From NCBI GenBank assembly GCA_012932865.1, contig SAXG01000022.1, forward strand, positions 62,001 to 126,000: a stretch of 64,000 nt of DNA. The letters run 5' to 3'. This stretch comes from Amylostereum areolatum (taxonomy: Eukaryota; Basidiomycota; Agaricomycetes; Russulales; Stereaceae). Made by a program: the position numbers and the translations under genes. Below the pieces are notes generated by a model. The model worked only from the letters and a program-made list of their open reading frames with translations, was not told the origin of the DNA and ran no database searches. Shown here piece by piece: positions 41,323-51,235 of the stretch (its first letter is position 1; every line of letters starts with the position of its first letter).

Positions 41323-41986
41323 GGCGCAGTGGTTGAGGGTGCGTGGGCGCAGGCAGGTCATGGGCGCATGGTCACGAGTGGGGTGTGGGTGGGCGTGCGC
41401 GTCGAGAGTGCACGGGCATGGGCGTGTTGAGGGCGTGGGTGCGGGCGCCGAGAGTGTGCGGGGGCTGGCGTTTCAGGAACGCAGGCGCGGCAGCTTGAGG
41501 GCGTGGATGTCGAGGGAGCGTGGGCGGGGACGCCGAGGGCACGCGGACACGGCCGGCTTGTGGGTGCGTGTGCGCGGTGGTTGAGGGTGCAGGCGTGGGT
41601 GTTGAAGGCGAAGGCGTGGGCTGAGACAGCGCAGGTGTCAGTGTGGGCGGGGAGGGCGCAGGTGTGGGCGAGCGCGTCGACGGTGATGGGGCCACGTGGG
41701 CGTCGAGGGCGCGGACGGGCAGGTGTTGAGAGCGCGGGTGCACGGGCGTCAAGAGCGCGGGGATGGGCGTGTCGAGGACGCGGGCGCACAGGTGTCGAGA
41801 GTGCGGACACGCGGGCATTTCTTGAGAGTGCGAGCGCGTGAACGTCGAGGGCGCGGGCGCGCCGACGGAGGGGGAGCAAGGAGACGAGGACTTCCAGGTC
41901 TAGGAGGAGGAGGAGGAAAGGAGGACGACGTGTCGCGTCTCGGCAGTTGCCGAGGTGCCACGTCGCGACCGCATGTGGATTTGTGG

Positions 41987-42044
41987 GATCATGACGTATT
42001 TTCGGGTTGTGTTTTGAAACGCAACCCGAAAATACATCATGATC
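41987..42044. repeat. Hairpin 1 of the cluster
   Basis: 58 bp; arms gatcatgacgtattttcggg and the complement cccgaaaatacatcatgatc, loop around ttttgaaa; one mismatch is a CG/CA change. Confidence 0.9.
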
Positions 42045-42193
42045 TCGGCACCTTTCTCTTCTTCTCCCTCACCTCCTTCCGCTGTTTCCCCTCTCTCGCC
42101 CTCGCGCTCACCCTTGATGCGCACCGCGCTCACCCTCGATGCGCCATCGCAGCCACGCGCCGTCGCGCTCGCCGCCACGTGCCCGTTACAGGC

Positions 42194-42233
42194 GGGCGAG
42201 GATGCCATCACTCGCGTGATGGCATCCTCGCCC
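42194..42233. repeat. Hairpin 2 of the cluster (perfect)
   Basis: 40 bp; 18-base arms gggcgaggatgccatcac and gtgatggcatcctcgccc are exact complements with loop tcgc. A diverged copy of this hairpin lies at about 29141-29181 and a weaker one near 43606-43640. Confidence 0.93.
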
Positions 42234-42239
42234 TCACGT

Positions 42240-42295
42240 GGTATGACATTTTTCGGAGTCTATTCTCAGGAATGGACTCCGAAAATCGTCATACC
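42240..42295. repeat. Hairpin 3 of the cluster
   Basis: 56 bp; arms ggtatgacatttttcggagt and its near complement; loop around ctcagg. Related sequence (gtctccgaaaaatgtcatacc) is at about 29116-29136. Confidence 0.9.
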
Positions 42296-42338
42296 GTGCT
42301 GGTGAACGGCAACTCCGGCCCGGCGTTTTTTTTGGCCC

Positions 42339-42413
42339 AAAACCGTCGTTATGACGTGGTTTCGGGACATGGGCTCATTCCATGTCCCGAAAACACGTCA
42401 TAACGACGGTTTT
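42339..42413. repeat. Hairpin 4 of the cluster
   Basis: 75 bp; arms of about 33 bases from aaaaccgtcgttatgacgtg inward to gggacatgg, paired with ccatgtcccg...cacgtcataacgacggtttt; loop gctcatt. Confidence 0.92.
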
Positions 42414-44143
42414 GAACCTTTGCCTCTCCCATCATGTCCGACCCTCGTCCTCCGCGCGCACCACCCTGCCGTCCCCGTTTCCGTCCCATGGCCGTCACTA
42501 TCATCTCGGCGCTCAACGCGGACTGCTCCTCAATGCTTGCTCACGCGTCCAACAATGTTTTTCAGGTGCCAGCACGCACCTCCGGTCCCCAGTGAGTGCC
42601 CCCATTCGTCCCCTCCCGTGCCCTCACCCGCATCTGCGCTCCCTCGCGCCCCCACCTGCCATGCCCACGCCGTCCTCAACGCGCACTCACCCCCGCTCAA
42701 ACCTGGCCTTCGGGTGCCCACCCGCACCTTCAACGCAATCCCACCCTTGCTTCAACGTGTGTGTCCACACCGTGCACGCCCGCACACCGTCTCCTCTCCC
42801 GCATGCCCTAGCCCCTCAAGCATACACCCCCGCCCGTGTCCTCGATGTGCACGCACGGATCCCCACCCTCAACACACACACGCCCCCCTCGCCTTCTGCG
42901 CGTGCGCGCTCGACGCCCATGTTCGATGCCCGCCCCCGCGCCCCACCCTCAATGTCCGACGCCGCTAGACGCGAGCAACGGTGTCACCACGTGCGATGCA
43001 CGCATGTACGCCGTAGTTCGCGTGGCGAGTGTGCTGAGGCCTGCATTGTGGGAAGAAGGTAGAACACGACGGCAGATGTTTGGCGCGCTGGACGGGAGGA
43101 AGGGGTGGAGACGGACGGTGGTTGAGGAGCGGGAACAGGCGTACGCACGCACACCCGCAACGCACCGGACTGCCGCACGCACACCTGCCTGCACGCACGT
43201 ACCTTGCCCACCCAAACGCATGCACGCACGCACGCCCACACACCCGCACACCCGCACCCTACAGTCACACCCACACCCGCAACGCGCGCGTGCGCGCACC
43301 ATGCACGCCCAAATGCCCACTCGCAAGCCCGCACGCCCGTCCGCAAGCCCACCCGCACCCGGGACTCCGTGTCCCACCCGCAGCGCGCGCTCTCACCCTC
43401 ATCCTCGCCTGTGCTCGCGCCTTTGCCCGCACTCCTCCGCGCCCTCGCCCGTACCTCTTGCCCTCACCTGCACCTCTCGCCCTTGCTCTTTCCAGCACAC
43501 CCCACCCTCTTCCTCGCCATCTCCCACCATCACCCGCACCTACCGTCCACGTCCGCACCGCCTCTTGCCCACCCACACCCTCCGCTGTCTTGCGGAGTTG
43601 GGCAGAGATGTCATCACTCACGCAAGTGGTGTCATCCTTGCCTGCTTGCGTCCGCTGCTTCGCCCCCGCCTTCGCGTCGCGCCCACGGCTTCACGCCCGG
43701 CCGCCGTTGCCTGCGCGTCGCGCGGGCACGTTGGTCGGGTGTGTATGCGCCGTGCGAGCATTGTCGACATGGGTGAAGGGACCAGGGTGCAGGAAGGGCG
43801 GGGGCAGGGGCGGGGGTGGCCTGTATGAGAAGACTGGGTGGGGACAAGGGTGAAGGGGGGACGAGGGGGTGCGTGCATGTCGAACAAAACTCGGCGGTTT
43901 CCGGGTGGTTGTCTGAGGAGAGCATCAACAGGAGTGAGATTTATGTAGTTCGAAAAAAAATCGACTGAGACTGTAGCCAAGAAGAACAGAAGAACAGAAA
44001 TGTTCCTGTGTAATCAAATGTCTGTGTTAAGACTGTATGAGATAAAGAGGAAAGAACTTATGTAGGGTGGAATGATTGTGAGACCCGCCTTATTGACAGT
44101 TGTAAGAAAATTTGTAGGAAACCTTCAGAAAAAATGTAGTAGG

Positions 44144-45733
44144 GGTTGTATATCCTTTAATACAAAGAGAGACGCGGTGGAGCGCTGCGTCACGTCACGA
44201 CACAAACCGCGAGACAAGTGAGCTTTCTGATTGGTTGTGGGACAACAGCCACGTCATCGTAACGCGACGCGTGACAAGTCGCGTTGACAAATGCACGTGG
44301 CTGCTTGCGTCATCCTAGGCTTGCGCGTCGGCCGGGTCGCCGCGTCGCTCTTCGTCTTGACCTCCACCACGTACTTGGCCACCGTCATACCTTCCCACTC
44401 TCTATGGCACCTCTACGCACCGCCGTTAGCGTCAAAGTAGCCTCCATGGCACAGCCCTACTTATACCTTTTACTTTGTATATCAGAAAACAAATTCAAAT
44501 CAATTTTCCTCCAAAGCAATGTTTGTGCAGCAACATGGACGTGTTTTGTCGCTTCGGTCACGATGACCGCGTCGCTCCCACCCCCCCTGATTGGATTTAT
44601 TTATATATCTAGAGATTTTTCGGGAAATTTCCTCGGTGCTCGGATGAGGCGTGGTGGTCCCGAGCTCGAGTGATGTACGACACGACCCGACCCGACACGA
44701 CACAGTACAGCACACCCTGTCATCTGCATCCAGTGCATCTCGGTGCGTTCATCTGGATCATGTGCGCATTTTCTTTCTCTCTTGCGAGACGAACTGACAT
44801 GTACTATTTGTGCAGAAGAATCTATGCGAGTTGGGGGTGACATTGGCTGGCCATTGGGACGGTGCACCGAGCAGGAACGCAGGTCCACTGATTCCGTCCA
44901 AGATGCAGCCCCCAGAAACAGTGCCCATTCAACCTCCTCGCAAGCGAACGAGAACACGGCCGTCCAGGTATGACTGACCTTAACAAACTGATCAATGTCC
45001 TTGCTTACTATATTGTTGTCTACAGCTTTCCTCGGCTGACGCCATTGGCCACCGCCGGTCTTGAGTGCGAGCACAACGACATCCTCAGGATCCTGAAGGT
45101 CCGCAACAGCATTGTATTGTGTCGTCCACGTCCGAATCAACGACAGGTGACACGATAATGCAAGAACCCAACCAACCAGCAAGCCTCGAACGGAGCTTTC
45201 ATAGATGGTACGTGCATACAGTATCAATCAATGTGATAGTAAAGGCTTTACTGATCCTTTTGTTATCCATATCACAGGTGATATGTCCTCATCGACATTG
45301 CATATTCGCAGGCCTACTCGGCCCTCGGCGACTTGCTTCCTACGCCCCCAAGGACTCCAGCTCTGAACCCTCAAGGAACAGAACAACCCACTCTGCTATC
45401 GAAATGGCAGATTGCCAAGAGAGCCCGACACGAGCGAGAGCATTTGGGACCGTCACAAACCCCTCTACTGTAGGCGGCTGTAGTTTGGCAACTCGCAACC
45501 GGTGTCACATGACCGTGGGAGCGGGTAGAGGAGGGCAACCCGGCCTCGGGGACGGGGGACATCCACTTTAGGCAACGCAACCTCTTGTGAGTGAGCTCTC
45601 CCAAAGGGCCAAAGCTGTCCTATGTAGCGTCGAGTGATCATCCTCACGCTTTGGCCCATTACACTGTACACGAATCTGTATATGAATACAAGGTTTTGTG
45701 CACACTGACCACCTTATTTGTCACTGAGTGCTG
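44144..45733. other. Region without a supportable gene
   Basis: GC-rich start with several CG-containing palindromic words, then moderate composition. A possible short spliced plus-strand message begins at ATG 44903 (MQPPETVPIQPPRKRTRTRP), with a 50-60 bp GT-AG intron ending at 45025 and an exon to about 45159, but it is too short and has no family. A 208-codon minus frame at 44601-45227 has no recognisable motif. Confidence 0.4.
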
Positions 45734-45741
45734 ATTAGCTC

Positions 45742-46245
45742 AGGACCCCTGAAATTCCCTATAAATGATTCATCTCGGACCACCGAAAATTTGGGCCTTA
45801 TGGGAACCTATGTATGGTACTCTCCACCGAAAATGGGCCCCGTAGGGCCGACATGTTGGAGCTAAGAACCACTGAAAAGGAACCCGCCCGTCCGAAGTCC
45901 CATCTTCACCACCGAAAATGGTAAGCATCTGAACACGCCGAGGATCTGTCAGTTCCAATCACAAGTATTTTGCATATTTTGCTTCCCATGGGTCTATGGA
46001 AGCAAACTAGGCATGTTATAGCAAGCTTGTGCATAAAATGAGAGTTCTGCTCTGGAAACCTCGACGCCGAAGGCGTGGGAAATTAGACTATTTTTAGATA
46101 TGTATAGTCTAAGAACCACTGAAAACGGCTGACTTGAAAAAATCTATCATGTAAATCACCGAAAATGGCCCAAATTCTGTCCCAGCGCACCACCGAAAAC
46201 AGGTCACCCTGGGATGAATGCTCTATAGGGAATTTCAGGGGTCCT
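45742..46245. mobile_element. 504-bp TIR element (MITE) with 8-bp target duplication
   Basis: Perfect 22-bp inverted ends (AGGACCCCTGAAATTC... at 45742-45763, complement at 46224-46245). Target duplication ATTAGCTC at 45734-45741 and 46246-46253; a ninth base A can be counted if the TIR starts one base later. Inside are seven copies of a subterminal motif around accaccgaaaatgg, on the plus strand, spread from both ends. No coding frame. It is a recent nonautonomous DNA transposon. An 8-9 bp duplication fits hAT, Mutator or KDZ/Zisupton-type transposases, but the ends do not fit the hAT YARNG rule closely (AGGAC). The partner transposase is unknown. Confidence 0.9.
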
Positions 46246-46253
46246 ATTAGCTC

Positions 46254-46660
46254 ATGAGGCTGGCAGCGCTGCGGCGGTTTGTAGAAAACAAAATACAATA
46301 TGAGCGAACCTCATGTCGATTTCGTACTTGGTGCCGCTGGTGACGTATTCTTGAGGGTTTTTGACCTTTTTTTTGCGAAAATTAAGCATGGGTAAGCGGA
46401 AAGCAACTCAGCCTCGGGGACAGGAGACAACCCGCAAATTAGGCAACCGCAACCGACCCCCGGGGACAGGGGATGTTGCCTAACGTCGGCCGCGTACAGT
46501 AGGCATCCCGGCTACAGTTTCCCTACTATCGGACTGCGAGTTGAATCTTCTACACTTCATGCTTAGTACTTAGTTATGCTTATTTGTTGCTTATTTGAAT
46601 ACAATCACCACAGCCTTGCTACTTGAATGAGTGCAATGCACGGGTCTATGCTAGTAAGTG
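46254..46660. other. Region without a gene
   Basis: Contains cggggacaggrga blocks (46415, 46460) that also occur at about 45545, left of the MITE, so the MITE probably sits inside an older repeat. Otherwise nothing seen. Confidence 0.45.
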
Positions 46661-48297
46661 TACAAGTTGATAGAAATCAGATTGTATCGGATTAACCCTA
46701 ACCTTAACCGTCTGAGCATCACAAATCCTCGCGCCTCTCCCAAAATTGATGACATAATAAATGTTCCTAATCAGAACCGTAAAACCTGATGCTATTTCCC
46801 GACTAGCGGGCCTTGAAAAGGAGAAAGACAATGAAAACATTGTCCTCCTAGAACCAGAACTCTTTCGCACCCTCAACCATGCTGGAATCGTAACCAACAG
46901 ACCTGAAAATGTCTTCATTGAGCAGATTCAGGAGGCTACCTTACTCCGAGACCATGCAGTAGAATACACCTTAGCACTCAAAGTGAAGGGATGGCTGGAA
47001 CACGCAGATGGAACGGTCACCTGGCAACACAGACTCTATGTCCCAAGAGACAAAGGACTCCATGCGGGCATTGATGTGAGATCTGCCAATGTACCAAAAT
47101 TAGACACGACCATATTGCCACTCCACTCCATCCACATGACCCGCCACAAGCACCTTGGGAGCACGTATCCATTGACTTTGTCATGCCGCTCCCAGTCTTA
47201 GATAGAAAAGACGCCATCTGCAATGTGAACTGCATGGATACCAAGCAGGTTGTATTCTGGGCCATGACCAAAGACCTAACAGAAGACGAGCTTGCCTTCG
47301 AGTACCTATGAGAAGTAGTCCCCCATCATGGAATTCCTAGAAAGATTGCCAGTGACCGCAGCAGCGTCTTTGTCTCCAAGTTTACCACAGCATTGTTCCA
47401 ACTGTTAGGCATTGAAGGGAATCCATCCACAGTGTACCACCCTCAGACGGACGGACAGACCGAACACTCCAACATGACCATGGAAAACTACCTTCACATC
47501 TTCATCAATCAACGACAGAACAATTGGACACTTTACCTCCCACTTGCTATGACCGCGCTCAACAACATGGTCCATAGTTTGATTGGAATGTCTCCCAACT
47601 TTGCCAACTATGGTCGGGAACTCTACCTGGGAATGAATCCTCAATGTGAGACAGACAACCCATCAGCGAACAAGTTTACATAACACATGCGAGACATCTA
47701 TGAAGAAGCCTGCTCTACATTAAAAGCAGCACAAGATGATCAAAAGCGCTTTTACGATTGTAAGAAGGACGAGCCAATAGATTACAAAATCAGCGACTTT
47801 GTCTGGCTGGAAGCTAAGACAAGAGATTGCCAAACTGTAATCAAAATGGCACGTTCTATGCAAAAGCTAGACAATAAACACTTTGGTCCTTTTGAAATCC
47901 TGGAAAAGGTCGGAGCATCAACTTACAAGCTCTGCCTCCCTGTATCCTAGTCACAAAAATACCTAGTCTTCAATGAGTCCCTCCTATCTCCACACAATGG
48001 TCCCGCCTTCGACAACCAGAAAGCACCTACACCTCTACCCCAAGAATTAGTCCAAGGAGAGGAAGTCTATGAGGTCGAAAAGATTATAGACTCTTGTCAA
48101 ATGGAAGGGCTACCCAGACAATGACAATACTTGGGAGCCTCTCGCCAATCTCCAGAATGCTAAGAAACATATCGATGACTTTTACTGCGAACATCCAGGT
48201 GCCCCGAAACCTGCACACCTTAATCGTTGGAAACTCCTGTCGGAAGAGGAGGCTGGATCTGATTGCAATGAGGACGTCAAATCTAAGGAAGGGGTAA
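46661..48297 (+). pseudogene. pol: Gypsy-A copy 3: integrase and chromodomain
   Basis: Begins with sequence shared with Gypsy-C (28060-27945), then DAISRLAGLEKEKDNENIVL and the integrase linker. After frame breaks come VSIDFVMPLPVLDRKDAICN, HHGIPRKIASDRSSVFVSKF, STVYHPQTDGQTEHSNMTME, GMSPNFANYGRELYLGMNPQ (core D, D and E region). Then [38 protein letters not shown], and a chromodomain start ([12 protein letters not shown]) with a deletion, followed by the LTR at 48298. Several stops. It shows the integrase core that copies 1 and 2 lack. Confidence 0.83.
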
Positions 48298-48636
48298 TGT
48301 CATGAATGGTCTATAATTTTCTTTTTACTTTACATTGGTTACATGCTTTAGGACTTATTGGTTTATCACTGGTCCGGCTCCACTTTGGCCCGGACCCAGT
48401 TCATCCATATCCCATCCGGGCCCACGTGACTCATCTCAGCCCGGGTCTGACTCCTTTCTCCTGACTCATTCTGTACAATACTGACTCATGCTATGCTCTT
48501 TTACATATGACTGCTTACTTATACTTAGTCTGCTTACTGATCACTGTATATTGGTTGCTTACCTAAGTCTCTCTCCTCTCATGTATATAAGGCTCACTCC
48601 CGCTGTACATATTCCCTATCTCAAGCTAGTCAATTC
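48298..48636 (+). repeat. Gypsy-A 3' LTR, copy 3, left part
   Basis: First 339 bp (TGTCATGA ... ctagtcaattc). It continues at 56086 after the Plavaka insertion. Confidence 0.9.
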
Positions 48637-49063
48637 CATCAGCAAAGTCGGCTCAGCTTCGCGATGCATGGCCAGGGCCTCGCGATGCATCGCGAGACCC
48701 ACCATGCCACCACGTGCCGACAATGCCACCATGCACCACTGGTGCACCTGCCGGTTCCACCATATCGGCTAGATCCTACCATACTGGTGGCATCTGGCCA
48801 GTATGGTACAGCTGTTTGATGCATGGCGAGGTTGGTGAGGATCGGTCGGGATAGCATACTTCACAATGCAGTTTATTTCACAGAAATACAGGTTATTTGA
48901 TTGCTACTGGTTTATGTAATACAAATCTAGCGAGACGTACAATACAGGATGCGGCGAGGCGAGAGCTTGGGACCCGGTGATACAGCAATGAGAGCAACAT
49001 GAGAGCGAGACGGAAATGAGAGAAAGCACCGAGGAGAGCAAAGTCCGCGTTCATCATGAATGC

Positions 49064-51124
49064 TCACCGCTTCCGGGTGGTCTTCGCTTTCTTGGGGAGG
49101 GGGGCATCCTTCGCGACCTTGCCCGGACGCTTGTTTGCAGGCCCGTTGGTAGACCTCGTTGTCCGAGTCGCCGGAGGGGGAGATGGTGTATGTTCCGTGA
49201 GCGGACTTGGCACGTCTTGGGGTGCGAAAACCTCGAGCGAAACTTCGGGGGTGAGGTGCGGCGAAGACGACCGAGCCGCTGGGTAGTTGCCGCATAGAGC
49301 AAGCATTCCGGCAGTATTGGCCGCAGGTGGCGGAGGACGGCGCGCCGGCAGTATGTCTGGAGGTAAGACCTGAATGGAACCAGTTGGGACGGCCACCAGC
49401 GTAGCCGGCGCAGGTACATGTATTTCGGTGGATCCTGGAGCCATCGCGTCCAGTGCAGGAGGTGGGGCTATCGACGGCGGCGGCGACATTACGGAGGTGT
49501 TGGAAGCAGAAAAAAGAGAAAAACACGTACCTTCTTTTTCTTTACGCGCGTTGGAACGTGCAGCTCGGAGACCGACCATTATTTGCCAGCTGCTAGGTTC
49601 CGCCTGTTCCACAACAACCTGGACACGCTCTTCTTTGTCCTCGATTCCGTCCGCGCTACCGAGGATGTGCCTGTATGAGCGCGTGAGTGTTCCAACAGTA
49701 AGTACAACAGAGACTGTTACTTACAAGTTCCACACCGCTTTGACCTGGCAGACGAACTCGTCATCGGGGTCGTCTTCGAGGCTGGAGACGATGCAGTTGT
49801 ACAGCGTAACATACGAGTACGGCTCAACATCTGTGTTCGATCCGATTTTCTTGCTTCCGGTTGCCTCGATGGGGGTCCATGTTTCGAAGGAGGATGTGGC
49901 AAAGCGAGTCTAGAATTCAACGGTGAGTATATGCGCTTGGTTTTGTGTACAACAGAACATACCTGGACTATGACGGACGCGATATGATACCCGTCAATTT
50001 TGCGTACATTGTTAGCCTTCAGGTTGCCGCGCAGACCCTGAGGATTAAAGCCTTCCCGTATCGTCGCTTTTCCAGTGAAAATGAGACGGCCGGCCTGTAA
50101 CAGGGTTGAATGAACGCGCTAGAGCCGAGAGTGAACAGCATTCACTACCTTGAGAATGGAAGCAGACTGGAACAGTCCCGCCTCAGGGTTTTTGGGGTTA
50201 AAAACACTGTCCTTGTACAGGCCGAGCGGGTATCGGTCACCCTCGACAGGAATGCGCCCATCGCGAAGCATTTTCCGGCCACTAATGATAGGTGAGGACA
50301 CATAGGATGAGAGAAGTTTAAACATACATTATTGGATCTTTGTCGTACAGACTTATATCTTCCGCGGGGCAAAGCCAACGCGCAAGATCGGGATGGTTGG
50401 TGCCTCGGGTTTTCTTGGAGTGCGTCAATGGGGGATCCAACAGTGAGTCGACCCCGTTTGCGCAGGGGAATAAGTCCAATACGGCCCGGAGATTTGCTGT
50501 GTCTTCGCCGCGGGCATTCTGAGCTCTCTTCGTGATCTGGGAACAGTTGAGCAAGTTCTGTAGGAGGATACGCGCATATACGCGTACCTTTGTGATTACT
50601 CGGTCCAACGACGTTGAGGACGGCATGCTGATGATAAATTCATGCAGACCTGGGACACTGTCAAGGACACGTGGATAGACACAGCAGAATCGATTTTTAC
50701 GCGCTGTGGACCTACCGAAAAAAAGATAAGGGAGGGTCATCTGGTGCGGGGAGAAGAGGGACGCACATATTGAGTCCGTCTGGCTGTAGACTATGATCAG
50801 AGGCTTCAAGACGAGAGCCGACTCGGATGATCTCTCCAATGTCATCATAAAGTGTTGCACCTCGGGGAATCCAACGCGCACGGACAATGTCAACAGCATC
50901 CTCTAAAGCGGACCTGATAAAATGCGGTAAGTGTTGCCTGTCCTCAAGAGAGTACCTAATAGAACTTACTCTGTGCTTTTTGGGGGGGAAACCTCCACAG
51001 GAAAAGTGGGAGGAGAGGCAGGCATTGAGCGCAGGATGTGGTGAAGACAAAGAGATATTTTGAAGTCCGCCAATGGACGACGCGTCAAATGGCACCGTGA
51101 GTCACGTGATCGAGTTTGGGACAT
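49064..51124 (-). CDS. DUF6698-like companion protein of the Plavaka element
   Basis: Nine exons on minus with eight GT-AG introns of 51-65 bp: 50914-50969, 50712-50766, 50537-50587, 50282-50337, 50095-50159, 49911-49962, 49671-49724, 49468-49530. All phases join. The start is ATG 51124, with ATG 51025 as an alternative. Order: alpha-rich N-terminus (SALEDAVDIVRARWIPRGAT, LYDDIGEIIRVG), RKNRFCCVYPRVLDSVPGLH, then ARGEDTANLRAVL, LDPPLTHSKKTRGTNHPDLA, RWLCPAED, DRYPLGLYKDSVFNPKNPEA and LFQSASILK...IFTG, a series typical of agaricomycete DUF6698 proteins as I remember them. The C-terminus is proline-rich and ends with a basic KKAKTTRKR, a likely nuclear signal. Its function is unknown; position inside the transposon suggests an accessory role in transposition or its control. 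Confidence 0.72.
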
Positions 51125-51235
51125 CGTGTCCCAAAGTCGTTACCGCAAGTTCAATGTTCAACTCTTCCCTTTTCCTTGCACCTCTCATCACCACATCCCC
51201 TCAACTATTTATCTTATCTATCACTGTGCTCCATA
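51125..51235. promoter_or_regulatory. Shared divergent promoter of the Plavaka genes
   Basis: 111 bp separate the two start codons (210 bp if the companion starts at 51025). It includes a 6-bp palindrome cacgtg near 51103 just inside the companion gene, and pyrimidine-rich stretches upstream of the transposase ATG. Both genes must be driven from here. Confidence 0.55.

Larger units (their letters stand above)
41323..44143 (-). repeat. GC-rich noncoding repeat with hairpin cluster, copy 2
   Basis: 44143-43700 is the reverse-complement match of 28076-28420. Inward, the plus strand is C-rich degenerate minisatellite (42420-43560, units around cccgcacnc) and then, across four hairpins at 41987-42413, becomes G-rich minisatellite (41330-41940, units around cgtcgagggcgcggg). 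All long open frames here, on both strands, are byproducts of GC bias. I see no transposase or RT. The unit may be a large nonautonomous element or a satellite-like locus. Confidence 0.65.

Noticed and set aside
41330..43560. CRISPR-like array
   Set aside because: The repeats are degenerate, without regular spacers, in a eukaryotic context.
41330..43860. Several long open frames on both strands (up to about 330 codons)
   Set aside because: They overlap on both strands in GC-rich minisatellite with no motif; GC bias removes stops.
44903..45159. Small two-exon plus-strand gene
   Set aside because: Only about 67 codons, no homologue recognised, and the splice choice is guesswork.
45472..46530. 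A larger TIR element around the MITE, from cggggacagggga blocks
   Set aside because: The blocks are partly direct and partly inverted, and I could not define consistent ends.
46690..46712. Telomere-like taaccctaaccttaacc
   Set aside because: Only about three imperfect units, and the same sequence occurs in Gypsy-C internal DNA near 28010-28035.
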